A stretch of 34,400 nt of DNA from Rhodopirellula sp. (lineage in GTDB: Bacteria; Planctomycetota; Planctomycetia; Pirellulales; Pirellulaceae), in contig NZGD01000031.1 in NCBI GenBank assembly GCA_002690925.1, positions 1 through 34,400 of the forward strand, given 5' to 3'. Position numbers and translations under genes: made by a program. Shown here piece by piece: positions 6,038 through 14,755 of the stretch. Position 1 is the stretch's first letter; the number at the start of each line of letters is the position of its first letter. The notes under the pieces were generated by a model. That model was not told the origin of the DNA. It did not search any database and saw nothing but the letters and a program-made list of their open reading frames with translations.

Positions 6038-8893
6038 TTACTTGCTCTGGAACAACTTCGATTGCACGATGGCTACAATCAAGTCACTCAACCGATAGTC
6101 ACAAGCTGTAAATTGATCAGTCAACGCCTCGATGCTTGCACGATCCTCGAATACAAGAGTTCTGCCGAGGCTGTATTCCAACATTCGCGAGACCAACGCC
6201 CGTGCAAACCTGCGTTGTTCACCTTCTATAAGATGTGCCTTTAACGCCGTAATATCATTGATTGGTTTCCCATTTGGAAGAACGCTTTGGGAAGAAACCG
6301 GGATCCGTGATTGCTTACGTTTGTTACCGGTCCTGTGAACAGCTTCGGTCCGGTACTTTCCAACTGCGTCAAAATTTTCAAACGGAATACCCCACGGGTC
6401 GATCCCACGGTGGCAGTCGTTGCACGCCTCCCGGTTGCGATGGACCTCCAGTTGTTGCCGCATCGTTAACCCAGACGAATCTTCAGTTTGAGGATTCAGG
6501 TCTGGCACGTCTGGTGGTGGTGGTGCAGGTGGGTCATCAAGCAATCGACTGCGAACCCAAACCCCACGGCGTATCGGATGGGAGTCTTCACCCGTTGAAT
6601 TGAGCAGCAATACACTTGCGTGAGTGAGCAGCCCTCCGCGGAAAGAATCGTCGGGAATCTCAAAACGTTCAAATGCACCCCCTCTCGGACCATCAAAACC
6701 ATAATGCTTCGCCATCGGTGCATTCAACATTAGAAAGCTCGAATCAAGGAGGTTCAACGCGCTGATATCATGCCTCAATATTTCAGCGAAGAAGGCCTGG
6801 GTTTCTTCACGCATCGACGTTTTCAACGCATTGTCGAACTTGGGATAATACTGCGGATTTACTGCAACACGATCAATGCCGGAAAGGTCAAGCCACTGGT
6901 CAGTGAAATGGTCAACGAATTCGCTGGACTGGGGTGCATCAAGGAGTCTGCGTACCTGCGCCTCAAGTACATGCGGTTCTTTCAGTTGACCTGAATCTGC
7001 CAGATGAGTGAGGCGTTCATCAGGCGTCGTCGACCAAAGAAAATAGGACAATCGGGTGGCGACCTCGTGAGGGGAAAGTTGTACGGCCCCGGGTTCGGCA
7101 CTCGCTTCCACATGGAAAAGAAATTCAGGTGAAACAAGGATCATTACAAAAGCTTCGCGGATACCGTCTTCAAACGAGTCCGAACGTGAACGCACCTCCT
7201 CGAAATACTCAAGCGCATAGGTAAGCTCGGCCTCAGTGATTGGCCGCCGAAATGCTCGTTTCATGAAACTGGCAATGGCTGCTCTGGCACGTTGTCGTTC
7301 CTTGGCCTGCCTTCCACGTTCAGAGGGGGCCTCGGGATTGTCATCCTCATCGAGCATCTGTGGTAATAACGTTCGATGCGACTTTGGGGGCCACTGATCG
7401 AAAATGGGCCCCTCGAACTCTAGATTCTCGAGCACAAGTGTTGATCTTGGAGGCTCAGGTGGAAGTAACGCTCGGAGTGCCTTCTTGTCCTTTCGATTGA
7501 GTGGGGTCAGGTGCTTGAACTTAGCAAGCACTGTTTGGTGGTCTTTCAGCTTATTGGAGTTTACTGTTTCAAACTGGTTCAACAGCTCTTGATAGTCCAC
7601 CTCTTGCTGTTTGCTGACTCGCTTGAGGGTGGTTTTGATATTTTTCGCGGATGCGTTTGCTTCAAACAGTCTCGCTGCCAGATCGATCACCGCATCTGAG
7701 TTCGGGTCGATCAGACGCAATTCCTCAATATGTTTCTGTAAGGTGACTGCGGCCTTATCGAATAAGCGAATCGACTCACCATTGGTTTCTGGCGCCGCTG
7801 CCAGTGGCCCCGGCAAAACCAAGGCGAGTTCTTTAGCTCGCACGGCAACCTGTTTAGAATCTGTACGTGACAGTTTAATCAGTGGATACACAATCGGCGG
7901 CTCCGGTGGTCGCCCATCGTCACACACATTTGAAACCGTGATCGTGATACCTGGGAACTTCGGATTGTCTCCGGGCAATGGATACTCTTCCATGCGACCG
8001 CGAAACTCATACACCTCAGGCGAACTCTCGGGGTTCAAAACATCAACTTCTCCTAACAATTTTGTCGGAGAAACAGTGTCGGATCGCAGGCCGAGCTTAA
8101 GACGCATTCGGGGGACACCGAGACCTTTGGGTATCGACGCACTTGCCTTAACACGCACCACAAACTCGCCCTCACGCGGGTATTCGAGCATCTTGCTGAA
8201 AAAATGACCTCCCGGTTTCATTCGATTTCCGATGGGAGATTTCAATTTTGGTGAGTTCGAAGGCGAAGATGTCTCGAACTGATGTCGGTAGACGGTCGGC
8301 GCAGGTTCTGTCACGATTGCTACTGCCATCGCCTTGCGAGCCGCACGAAGGTAATACTCCAGTTGCATCGGTGTAATACCGAGTACGGAGCCGTTGTTTT
8401 TGAAGCCGTTAGGGGACCTTGAGTCTGGTGGCAAGTCAATTGAATAATCTAATGCAACGCCGGTCAAATCTCGTAGTGTATTGTTGTATTCATATCGAGT
8501 CAGACGACGAAGTACTGTTTGCCCGCCCGTTCTTTCTTGGTTCTCAATCTGGTTAAGATTGGTTCTTATCCAATCCACCAGTCGTCGCCGTTGCTCCGTC
8601 GGCAATCCCTTGGCGTTTTGCGGTGGCATCTCGCCAATACTGACACGGTTGAGGATATCATGCCACGTTTCGCTATGCGGCCCCTGAAACTGCTCGTTCA
8701 GCGCATCAATGCGCAGATCAGCTTTTGCGGTGTGAGCTGCGTGACATTCAATGCAATACTTCACCAGAATTGGGCGAATTTCGTGCTCAAACATGTCACG
8801 CGATTCGGACGCCTGCAGTGCTCCCAAAGATGCACATAAATAGCATGCAGCATTAAAGACGAGTGTGGCGGGGAGGCTACGGGCTTGAAGCAA
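6038..8893 (-). CDS. Planctomycetal cytochrome c protein (PSCyt1-DUF1587-DUF1595-DUF1592-DUF1588-DUF1585)
   Basis: A large secreted protein (951 aa). After a signal-like N-terminus ending near LGALQA comes a planctomycetal cytochrome domain with a CxxCH heme site (YCIECHAAH, about residue 47). A DUF1587 motif (LRRLTRYEYNNTLRDLTG) follows near 130. A long middle segment of about 200-520 contains a beta-rich region and a helical linker. The C-terminal half has DUF1595 (FMKRAFRRPIT), DUF1592 (ATRLSYFLWSTTPDE), DUF1588 (HASVLLLNSTGEDSHPIRRG), a second CxxCH (CNDCHRGIDPWG) and DUF1585 (MLEYSLGRTLVFED). Two heme sites suggest periplasmic or surface electron transfer, but the substrate is unknown. 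The TTG start at 8893 is supported by GGAG seven bases upstream. It is the first gene of the pair with DUF1552. Confidence 0.9.
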   Translation of the reverse strand: MLQARSLPATLVFNAACYLCASLGALQASESRDMFEHEIRPILVKYCIECHAAHTAKADLRIDALNEQFQGPHSETWHDILNRVSIGEMPPQNAKGLPTEQRRRLVDWIRTNLNQIENQERTGGQTVLRRLTRYEYNNTLRDLTGVALDYSIDLPPDSRSPNGFKNNGSVLGITPMQLEYYLRAARKAMAVAIVTEPAPTVYRHQFETSSPSNSPKLKSPIGNRMKPGGHFFSKMLEYPREGEFVVRVKASASIPKGLGVPRMRLKLGLRSDTVSPTKLLGEVDVLNPESSPEVYEFRGRMEEYPLPGDNPKFPGITITVSNVCDDGRPPEPPIVYPLIKLSRTDSKQVAVRAKELALVLPGPLAAAPETNGESIRLFDKAAVTLQKHIEELRLIDPNSDAVIDLAARLFEANASAKNIKTTLKRVSKQQEVDYQELLNQFETVNSNKLKDHQTVLAKFKHLTPLNRKDKKALRALLPPEPPRSTLVLENLEFEGPIFDQWPPKSHRTLLPQMLDEDDNPEAPSERGRQAKERQRARAAIASFMKRAFRRPITEAELTYALEYFEEVRSRSDSFEDGIREAFVMILVSPEFLFHVEASAEPGAVQLSPHEVATRLSYFLWSTTPDERLTHLADSGQLKEPHVLEAQVRRLLDAPQSSEFVDHFTDQWLDLSGIDRVAVNPQYYPKFDNALKTSMREETQAFFAEILRHDISALNLLDSSFLMLNAPMAKHYGFDGPRGGAFERFEIPDDSFRGGLLTHASVLLLNSTGEDSHPIRRGVWVRSRLLDDPPAPPPPDVPDLNPQTEDSSGLTMRQQLEVHRNREACNDCHRGIDPWGIPFENFDAVGKYRTEAVHRTGNKRKQSRIPVSSQSVLPNGKPINDITALKAHLIEGEQRRFARALVSRMLEYSLGRTLVFEDRASIEALTDQFTACDYRLSDLIVAIVQSKLFQSK

Positions 8894-9180
8894 TCCGGTT
8901 CTCCGTTTTTGGCTGCAGGTAAGAAAGCTTGTATGCAGGCATTGCCGTTAGGCAGGAAGGCCGATAGTAGTTTTCCTAACGAGCAGAGCGGCTGATATCG
9001 TGAGGATACTGGTGGAAATGTTGGATGGGATCGCCAGTATACTCGGCAGTGTCAGAATCCTCAATCTTGTTTCGTGGACCATATGCTGCCGCGGCAATTC
9101 AGGCGACTGAAAGCTGTTCGTTCACGGGTTACGTCAAAAAGACAGTCGTTGGGACCTGCCGCTGAATGAGATTGCCACAA

Positions 9181-9203
9181 TTTTTCGTCGGCCGTAAGGC
9201 CTG
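9181..9203. repeat. 23-bp exact repeat, copy 1 (intergenic), with GGCC-GTAA-GGCC hairpin
   Basis: The 23 bases here are identical to 11887-11909, which lies inside the coding region of the membrane protein at 11512-12321. The core GGCCGTAAGGCC can form a four-base-pair hairpin with a GNRA-type loop. In the minus-strand frame, both copies read GLTADEK. The flanking bases are not similar, so this is not a long duplication. Confidence 0.55.
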
Positions 9204-9230
9204 GACAATGACACAATAACTGTCTGTGTT

Positions 9231-9261
9231 CAGCGGCCCCACCAAGCATTTACGGCCGCTG
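9231..9261. repeat. Inverted repeat CAGCGGCC / GGCCGCTG
   Basis: CAGCGGCC at 9231-9238 pairs perfectly with GGCCGCTG at 9254-9261 across 15 bases. It contains the same TTACGGCC string as the nearby 23-bp repeat. There is no T run after it on either strand, so it is not an obvious terminator. Confidence 0.45.
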
Positions 9262-9669
9262 GTGGTTGTTGTTTTGGCTTTCCGATCAGATTCACGTCTT
9301 TGCTGTTTCTGCGATTTGTCGCTCTGGTCCGATCGCCGTACGAATCAGTATATCGCTTGTGTTCACACCCGCGACTTCAGTACAGCCGGTATGTCTTCTT
9401 GCATCGTTCTCGCGACGAGGTCGGGCCTACGACCTGTTGTTCGATTATTCAAGGACCCCGTTGAACACATGGCAAACGGTAAACCCACAATCTAATACGC
9501 GGTACACACCACGACCTTATAAGGTACGACATTATCAGTGTGATAGGGGTTTGGGTTGGTTTGCAGGCGACGTTATCGGGAATTGTAACCAAGACGATCA
9601 ATGGTGTACTTTAGACGCGGATTGAAGTTCGAATACAAAAAACTTGCGACGGCACATTTCACCAACGAC

Positions 9670-9712
9670 GAATCCGTTGGTTGCCAACGACGGGTTTAGC
9701 TACAACGGATTC
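9670..9712. repeat. Inverted repeat GAATCCGTTG / CAACGGATTC
   Basis: GAATCCGTTG (9670-9679) and CAACGGATTC (9703-9712) are perfect 10-bp inverted copies around 23 bases. The arms lie about 280 bases past the stop of the FGE-domain gene. They could be the stem of a 3' structure or an operator-like palindrome. There is no T run. Confidence 0.45.
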
Positions 9713-9989
9713 AACGAAGTGGTTAGATAGTGTTCCAGTCTGAGCAAGAGCAGTGGATAGGGAAACGAACTATTTCTGGCCGGCAATTTACTGCGCAATA
9801 CTGATGGGCGGCGTAGGACCACTTGGGCCCCAAGTCGGCAGGATGCCAGTGCCGACAAGATTGTTAGGATGACGCACTACGGCCGCCTCACGACGCGCCA
9901 ATCTTTGATCGCCTAGAATACACCCCAGCGAGTGCGTCGACCTGACGCGATTCCGATCGCCAAGTCCGCAGCAGGTAGAAGGCCGAAGA

Positions 9990-10790
9990 TTACGGGGCAG
10001 TGTACGCGACCCGGAGTCCCCCTGTGAACTTGGTCGGCGAGTTAGGGTCCTCCGTGAATCGCGATGCGGAGCGACAGTTGGGTTCACGATGGAACCACCC
10101 CCCTCCGCGCAGCACGCGTGTTTTCCCAGTTGGTGGACCCGTTGGGTCCGTCGTTGGCCCTTTGGGGTATTCGTAGAACCAATTTTGGCACCACTCCCAA
10201 GCATTCCCATGCATGTCGGAGAAACCCCAAGGATTAGGGATCTTTTGACCGGGCGGATGCGTGCCTTGTGAACTGTTTCTGCCATACCAAGCGTGTTGGG
10301 TCACCAGTGTTGGGTCATCACCAAAACTGTAGGCAGTATCGGTTCCGGCCCGACATGCGTACTCCCACTCGGCTTCGGTTGGTAGTCGATAAATACGGCC
10401 CGCTGCTTTCTCTGCAGGTAAATCAGATAGTCTTAGGCAGAATTCGTTTGCTTGGTTCCAGGAAAGTGAATTGATGGCGTTCGTGGGATTCGAGAACCGG
10501 GGACTCTCACCCATGACCGTCGTATATTGCTGCTCCGTTACCTCCGCGATTCCTAGCCCGAAGGGTTTGCTAAGCGTGACTTCGTGAATGGGCATCTCGT
10601 TCGCGCTGCCAGCATTGGCCCCCATCCTAAACTTCCCGGCGGGAACCATTAAAAACTCCATACCGATTGAGTTGGTGACTGATTCAAGGGAGTGTGTATC
10701 ACTGTCGGTCGAACTACAACCTGGAGTGACCAGAAAAAGCGAGACAAACACCAAGGGTGTTTGTGGAAGTTTGGTAAGAAAAAGTGGCAT
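9990..10790 (-). CDS. FGE-sulfatase (SUMF1/EgtB-type) domain lipoprotein-like protein
   Basis: A 266-residue secreted protein with a complete formylglycine-generating-enzyme-like fold. The N-terminus is a signal peptide (FLTKLPQTPLVFVSLFLV) followed by TPGCSS, an imperfect lipobox. Domain motifs in order are NSIGMEFLMVPAGKFRMG, the EVTEQQY helix, YRLPTEAEWEYACRAGT, GFSDMHGNAWEWC and RVLRGGGW, ending in GGLRV. The C-terminal segment holds a single Cys (REPNCRSASR). The two-cysteine pair that true sulfatase-activating FGE uses is not visible, so a binding or other role is more likely than sulfatase activation. There is no clear ribosome binding site before the ATG. It stands alone between two gene-poor stretches. 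Such domains are expanded in planctomycetes. Confidence 0.85.
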   Translation of the reverse strand: MPLFLTKLPQTPLVFVSLFLVTPGCSSTDSDTHSLESVTNSIGMEFLMVPAGKFRMGANAGSANEMPIHEVTLSKPFGLGIAEVTEQQYTTVMGESPRFSNPTNAINSLSWNQANEFCLRLSDLPAEKAAGRIYRLPTEAEWEYACRAGTDTAYSFGDDPTLVTQHAWYGRNSSQGTHPPGQKIPNPWGFSDMHGNAWEWCQNWFYEYPKGPTTDPTGPPTGKTRVLRGGGWFHREPNCRSASRFTEDPNSPTKFTGGLRVAYTAP

Positions 10791-11511
10791 CGTATTTCGA
10801 TACGGTAAGGGGCTTATGGGGCGAGCGATGTGGCTCTGGATTAAACTGTGAGCGAATGGGTCCTATTGACAATTGAGCCGAGAGGATAGTGAGACGGCGT
10901 TGTAATCAATGTCTTTATGACACTGGTGTAACCTACAGTATTCACAGCTTTGCTACTAACGACGTAAGCTGATTCTAAACGGGGTCACGCCGACGAATTC
11001 TCCCATCTATCGGATTCTTGCCTCTGATCTTTTCGTTGGAGTTGAGGCATTCTTTATCGGCTTACGAGTGCGCGTCAGAACAGCGTGAAATAGAATGGCC
11101 AAAGCGATCGGTACGCTCGGTAGCATTGACCTGAAGGCCTCCTGCGTTGATGGTTGATTCATCCATGCGGTGATAGTTTCAATGGTCACGGAAGTCCTCG
11201 TGTACAAGCGAGTTGGTGCGTTTCAAGGCCAATACTGTACTACACACAGCTCATGCAAGCGTTGTTCATTCAACCGCACAACCGCTTTTATTCAGAGATA
11301 GCAGGGATAAATCGCAGTGAGATTAGGGGTAGTGCAGCAAGTTCGCTCGGAATCTGAGCGTGATGGAGGAACTTACGTTTGAGGCTTAAGAACGCTACCA
11401 ATCGAAGCCACCTTAACTTGCCGGTGGGGCCACTGGTCGAAATTTCTGTATGCCGAGCGTGAGAACGCTCATCAGTCGACGCCAATCGAGAAGCCTGCAA
11501 CGCCATGCCAG
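10791..11511. other. Gene-poor interval of about 0.7 kb
   Basis: Only short, implausible frames are present. A GC-rich near-palindrome at 11421-11436 (CCGGTGG/CCACTGG) lies about 80 bases past the stop of the next minus-strand gene and might be part of its 3' structure. Nothing else is recognised. Confidence 0.4.
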
Positions 11512-12321
11512 CTATATTGATCCAGCAGGAACCGTCCTTTGATCCGCAGGACTACCTCGATCACTGGTAGATGGATTGGGTTCTGCGTCCAACGTCGGAT
11601 CGCTTGAATTTGATTTTCCGTCGAGAACCTTATCCACCACTTTATCGAACTCCTTTGCAAAGTTGATTTCAGGAACTTCGGCAGGGACCCCCGCTGCATC
11701 CGCATCTGTTTTCATTTTGACAAGAACGTCTCTCAGTTCCTTGTCCGTGAGCGTTTGCTTGATTGATGTTTGTCCATCGGGCGTTTCATCACTAATCATA
11801 TCCATGACTTCATTGGCTTTTTGGCCGTTGATCTTCTTATCAAGCAGCCCGTTGGCGAATCTCTTCGCAATCAAAGTCGCGTCTGCTTTTTCGTCGGCCG
11901 TAAGGCCTGACTTTCCGATGTACTCATCGGCGAACCAGAGTGTCATCGCACCAACAGCTATTGCGCTTTCACCGACACCAGCGAGGATCGCTGTCAACTG
12001 TTCAACACTGATCTCTTGATTTTTAAAATCTTCCGCTAAGTTGTTGATTCGTCTTGAAATTTGTTTTTCCTGCTCGGGAGGAATTTTCATCTGCGACACG
12101 ACTTGCTGAATGGCAGGTGTCACCATGTTCGCTGCAATACCGCGTGCGTTCTGCACCACCCAATAAGCGCCTGCGAGACCGATGAGAAGAAGGATTACGA
12201 CAAAAATTCCGAAACCTATGGCAGCCTGGGCGCAGCCACCCATTCCCTCACTGGGTGCTTGGGGACCACGTTCCAACTGAGGATGCGGCTCATTCCATTC
12301 GGCTTGCTGCTGGTCGGCCAT
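11512..12321 (-). CDS. Single-pass membrane protein of unknown function
   Basis: I do not recognise the family. From ATG 12321 the product is 269 aa. It has a short polar N-terminus (MADQQQAEWNEPHPQLERG), a membrane helix at about residues 35-57 (IGFGIFVVILLLIGLAGAYWVV), a helical soluble region, and an acidic Ser/Pro-rich tail that is probably disordered. An upstream in-frame TTG at 12333 has no better ribosome binding site. It lies about 220 bases downstream of the receiver-PP2C gene on the same strand, so it could be read through from the chemosensory operon, but the gap argues for independence. The bases 11887-11909 in its middle match an intergenic 23-mer at 9181. Confidence 0.75.
   Translation of the reverse strand: MADQQQAEWNEPHPQLERGPQAPSEGMGGCAQAAIGFGIFVVILLLIGLAGAYWVVQNARGIAANMVTPAIQQVVSQMKIPPEQEKQISRRINNLAEDFKNQEISVEQLTAILAGVGESAIAVGAMTLWFADEYIGKSGLTADEKADATLIAKRFANGLLDKKINGQKANEVMDMISDETPDGQTSIKQTLTDKELRDVLVKMKTDADAAGVPAEVPEINFAKEFDKVVDKVLDGKSNSSDPTLDAEPNPSTSDRGSPADQRTVPAGSI
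11887..11909. repeat. 23-bp exact repeat, copy 2 (inside a gene)
   Basis: These bases are identical to 9181-9203. Here they encode part of GLTADEKAD in the membrane protein, and the core is the GGCC-GTAA-GGCC mini-hairpin. Flanking sequence does not extend the match. Confidence 0.55.
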
Positions 12322-12539
12322 GGCACTTTTCAATGAGATACTTGTGTATTTAATTTGATGAGTCCAACCCTCTATCAGGTCGACACCTCAGGATAGAACG
12401 CCGGCGGTTGGCTGAGACAAAGGGCAGTTGTCCGCGATTCTGGCTCGAAGACGGGAAAGGTCAGGATGTTCAACGCCTTACTTACCGCCAAACTACAGCT
12501 TAGGTGGGTACCCGCTGGCTCTGTAAATATTTTTGAGGC

Positions 12540-13925
12540 TCAGTCAATAATCTCAATTCCTAAAATCGAGACATCATCTTTTGGTCCATTCACCGCACAC
12601 CAATCGTTCACAGCGCCTAAGAGATGCTTGATACTGACGTCGACTGATGAATTAAGCGACTTGGTCAAAGAACCGAGCATACGGTCATCGCCGAACTCCT
12701 CGAGATCATGGTCCATCGCTTCGGGGACGCCGTCTGAGTACAAATAGATACGATCTCCGGGAGCAAGTTGCAGCGTGTGTTCTTCAAACTCAGTATCCTC
12801 AATCCAGCCAATGGCCATGTCTGCAGTTTCAACGAGAGTTGGCTTGCCACCGGCGGGCACGTGTACCACGTTTGGATGCCCAGCAGAAACGAACTTGAAT
12901 TCTTGGGTGTGCTTATCGAGCACCCCATAAACCATTGTAAAGTAAAGGTTGCCTTGATCCTCCATCGGAAAGCGATTGTTCAGTTCGTAGGCAACTTCCG
13001 CTGGCGAGACAATTCTTGTTTCATTTTGTTGTTCCGATGGCTTCACCAAAAGAGATGTGCTGGACACCATCGGCGTCATGACTCTTCCCACGGTTACAGC
13101 GAGCAGCGAAGAAGCGACTCCGTGTCCGCTCACATCGACTACAAATGCTGCGAGGTGGCGATCATCAAGTGGAAAAAAGTTCAAGAAGTCGCCAGCAAGT
13201 TCATCGCACGGCACATAGTTCCAGGCTAATTTGACACTGGGTATATTAGGAGTTTCACTTGGAAGAAGCGACTGCTGTATCTTCGCGGCGGCCGCTAAAT
13301 CGTGCGCCATTTTCTGATTCTTGCCCTCTAATTCTGAATTGAGCTCTGCAAGATTTTTGTTCCATTCTTTGAGTTGGTCCCGAGCGAGAGCCAGGTCCTG
13401 ATTCGCCGCTACAAGCTCCCGGTTTTTTCCTACTGCGTTTTCGAAGGTCGACACCAACAGATTAAGCACCTGTTGTTTCCCGGCTTTGACGGTATATGCC
13501 TTCCCTGCCAAAGTGACTTTAAGTTCGGTTTCGTCATCATCAACGCCGAGAGGTGTTGCAAGCAAGTCACGAGCGCGTGACAGCAAATACTCGGGGTCAT
13601 ACGGCTTGGTGACGTAATTGTCGGCACCCACGTGTAGACCGCGAATGATATCCTCAGCCTCTGACAGTGTGGAAAGCAGAATGAACGGGATTGTCTTTAA
13701 CTGAGCATCTGACTTGACGGCCTCGCAAAACTGGTAGCCGGTCATTTCCGGCATTTCGATGTCAGAGATAATTAGCGCAGGACGCTGCTGTTTCGTCATC
13801 TCAAGACCGAGTTTCCCGTTCTCCGCCCATCGGACGGCATAGCCGGCTGCTTCAAGTTTCTTGCGAAGCATTTTGGCCTGAATGCGGCTATCTTCCGCGA
13901 TTAGAACTTGGATCTTTTCAGTCAT
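12540..13925 (-). CDS. Response regulator with PP2C-type (RsbU/SpoIIE-like) phosphatase output
   Basis: The 461-residue protein has a canonical receiver at 1-120. The acidic pocket is E11/D12, the phospho-acceptor is D55 in SDIEMPEMTG, and the late Lys is in TKPYD. A coiled coil spans about 155-215. The C-terminus is a SpoIIE/PP2C phosphatase with the metal-binding motifs AGDFLNFF, VVDVSGHG, LYSDGVPEA and PKDDVSIL. It should be a cytoplasmic Ser/Thr phosphatase gated by phosphorylation. In related systems the substrates are anti-sigma-factor antagonists, but none is encoded here. Its ATG overlaps the cheR stop (ATGA), so it belongs to the chemosensory operon and is the most likely output of CheA. 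It has no DNA-binding domain. Confidence 0.9.
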   Translation of the reverse strand: MTEKIQVLIAEDSRIQAKMLRKKLEAAGYAVRWAENGKLGLEMTKQQRPALIISDIEMPEMTGYQFCEAVKSDAQLKTIPFILLSTLSEAEDIIRGLHVGADNYVTKPYDPEYLLSRARDLLATPLGVDDDETELKVTLAGKAYTVKAGKQQVLNLLVSTFENAVGKNRELVAANQDLALARDQLKEWNKNLAELNSELEGKNQKMAHDLAAAAKIQQSLLPSETPNIPSVKLAWNYVPCDELAGDFLNFFPLDDRHLAAFVVDVSGHGVASSLLAVTVGRVMTPMVSSTSLLVKPSEQQNETRIVSPAEVAYELNNRFPMEDQGNLYFTMVYGVLDKHTQEFKFVSAGHPNVVHVPAGGKPTLVETADMAIGWIEDTEFEEHTLQLAPGDRIYLYSDGVPEAMDHDLEEFGDDRMLGSLTKSLNSSVDVSIKHLLGAVNDWCAVNGPKDDVSILGIEIID

Positions 13926-14755
13926 GTTGTGTATTCACTTTTCAACCGATAGCAACTGCCACCGCTGTCAAAAACTCGTTCAAACTGGTCGTCGATTGTC
14001 AGGGCAGACTCCGCTCCGCCCAAAAACAGGAAGCCATTGGGCTTCAGAATCTTCCGCACTTTAGCGAATAAATTACACTTGGTGGGGTGGTCAAAGTAAA
14101 CAAGTACATTGCGAATGAAAACCATGTCCATTTTGGGAAGTGTCGGCCAGGCGTGAATCAGGTTGAGATATTGGAAGTCGACGTGCTTTTTCAAGTCTTG
14201 GTTTATTTGCCAGCGGTCGCCGACGCGGTGAAAGTGTCGGCCAAGCCGACGCCCAGAAACGCCCCGGAGGATCTCTAGTTCTGAGTACGATCCGTCACGT
14301 CCACGCTCAAGCATATTGTGCGAAATGTCCGTGGCGAGTATTTCGAGATCCCAACCGGGGTATTGGTCACGCAGCTCATCCCAGAGCATTGCAATGCTGT
14401 AGGCCTCCTGACCGCTCGCCGACGCGGCTGACCACACATGCAATTTTTTCGTGGTGGGTGTGTTTCCCGTCAGGGCGGGAAGCACCTTGTCTCTCAGCAC
14501 ATCAAATGGCGTTACATCGCGGAAAAACGACGTTTCGTTGGTCGTCATTGCATCCACAACCTCATGCCATTGCACCGAGGATCCGGGAATTCGCAATTGG
14601 TCTACTAACGCATCAACATTCCTGTGCCCATTTCTACGTGCCAGCATCGACAGGCGTGTCTCAACAAGATATTCCTTGTTTTCGGTTAAATGAATCGCTG
14701 TTCGCCGGTGCAGGGCGTCTCGGATGTACGCAAAAGTATCTGGTCTGATGGTCAT
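13922..14755 (-). CDS. cheR: CheR, chemoreceptor glutamate methyltransferase
   Basis: This enzyme transfers methyl groups from S-adenosylmethionine to receptor glutamates for adaptation. The N-terminal helical domain contains TNETSFFRD at about 72-80. The SAM-binding site reads WSAASASGQEAYSIAM (about 108-123), a variant of WSAACSTGEEPYSIAM without the Cys. ATDIS and the segment FIRNVLVYFD follow as in the family. The length of 277 residues is normal. The start overlaps the cheB stop by ATGA, and the stop overlaps the receiver-PP2C start the same way, indicating strong translational coupling. No C-terminal pentapeptide-binding extension is obvious. Confidence 0.93.
   Translation of the reverse strand: MTIRPDTFAYIRDALHRRTAIHLTENKEYLVETRLSMLARRNGHRNVDALVDQLRIPGSSVQWHEVVDAMTTNETSFFRDVTPFDVLRDKVLPALTGNTPTTKKLHVWSAASASGQEAYSIAMLWDELRDQYPGWDLEILATDISHNMLERGRDGSYSELEILRGVSGRRLGRHFHRVGDRWQINQDLKKHVDFQYLNLIHAWPTLPKMDMVFIRNVLVYFDHPTKCNLFAKVRKILKPNGFLFLGGAESALTIDDQFERVFDSGGSCYRLKSEYTT

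Larger units (their letters stand above)
8894..9989. other. Gene-poor interval of about 1.1 kb with inverted repeats
   Basis: No frame on either strand looks like a real protein. The longest plus frame (9266-9625) is Cys/Arg/Ser-rich without a good start site. The interval holds a 23-bp match to a coding region at 11887 and two inverted repeats, listed separately. It may be decayed sequence. Confidence 0.5.

Noticed and set aside
7611..8207. 198-codon plus-strand frame inside the DUF1592 gene
   Set aside because: Antisense to a clearly recognised protein; Ser/Arg/Thr-rich as expected for a shadow frame.
9266..9625. 119-codon plus-strand frame in the gap
   Set aside because: No ribosome binding site and unlikely amino-acid composition.
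9788..10285. 165-codon minus-strand frame overlapping the 3' end of the FGE-domain gene
   Set aside because: It is a shifted frame of the FGE gene and then runs into the gap. The last 60 residues read fairly well, but there is no independent start or known family.
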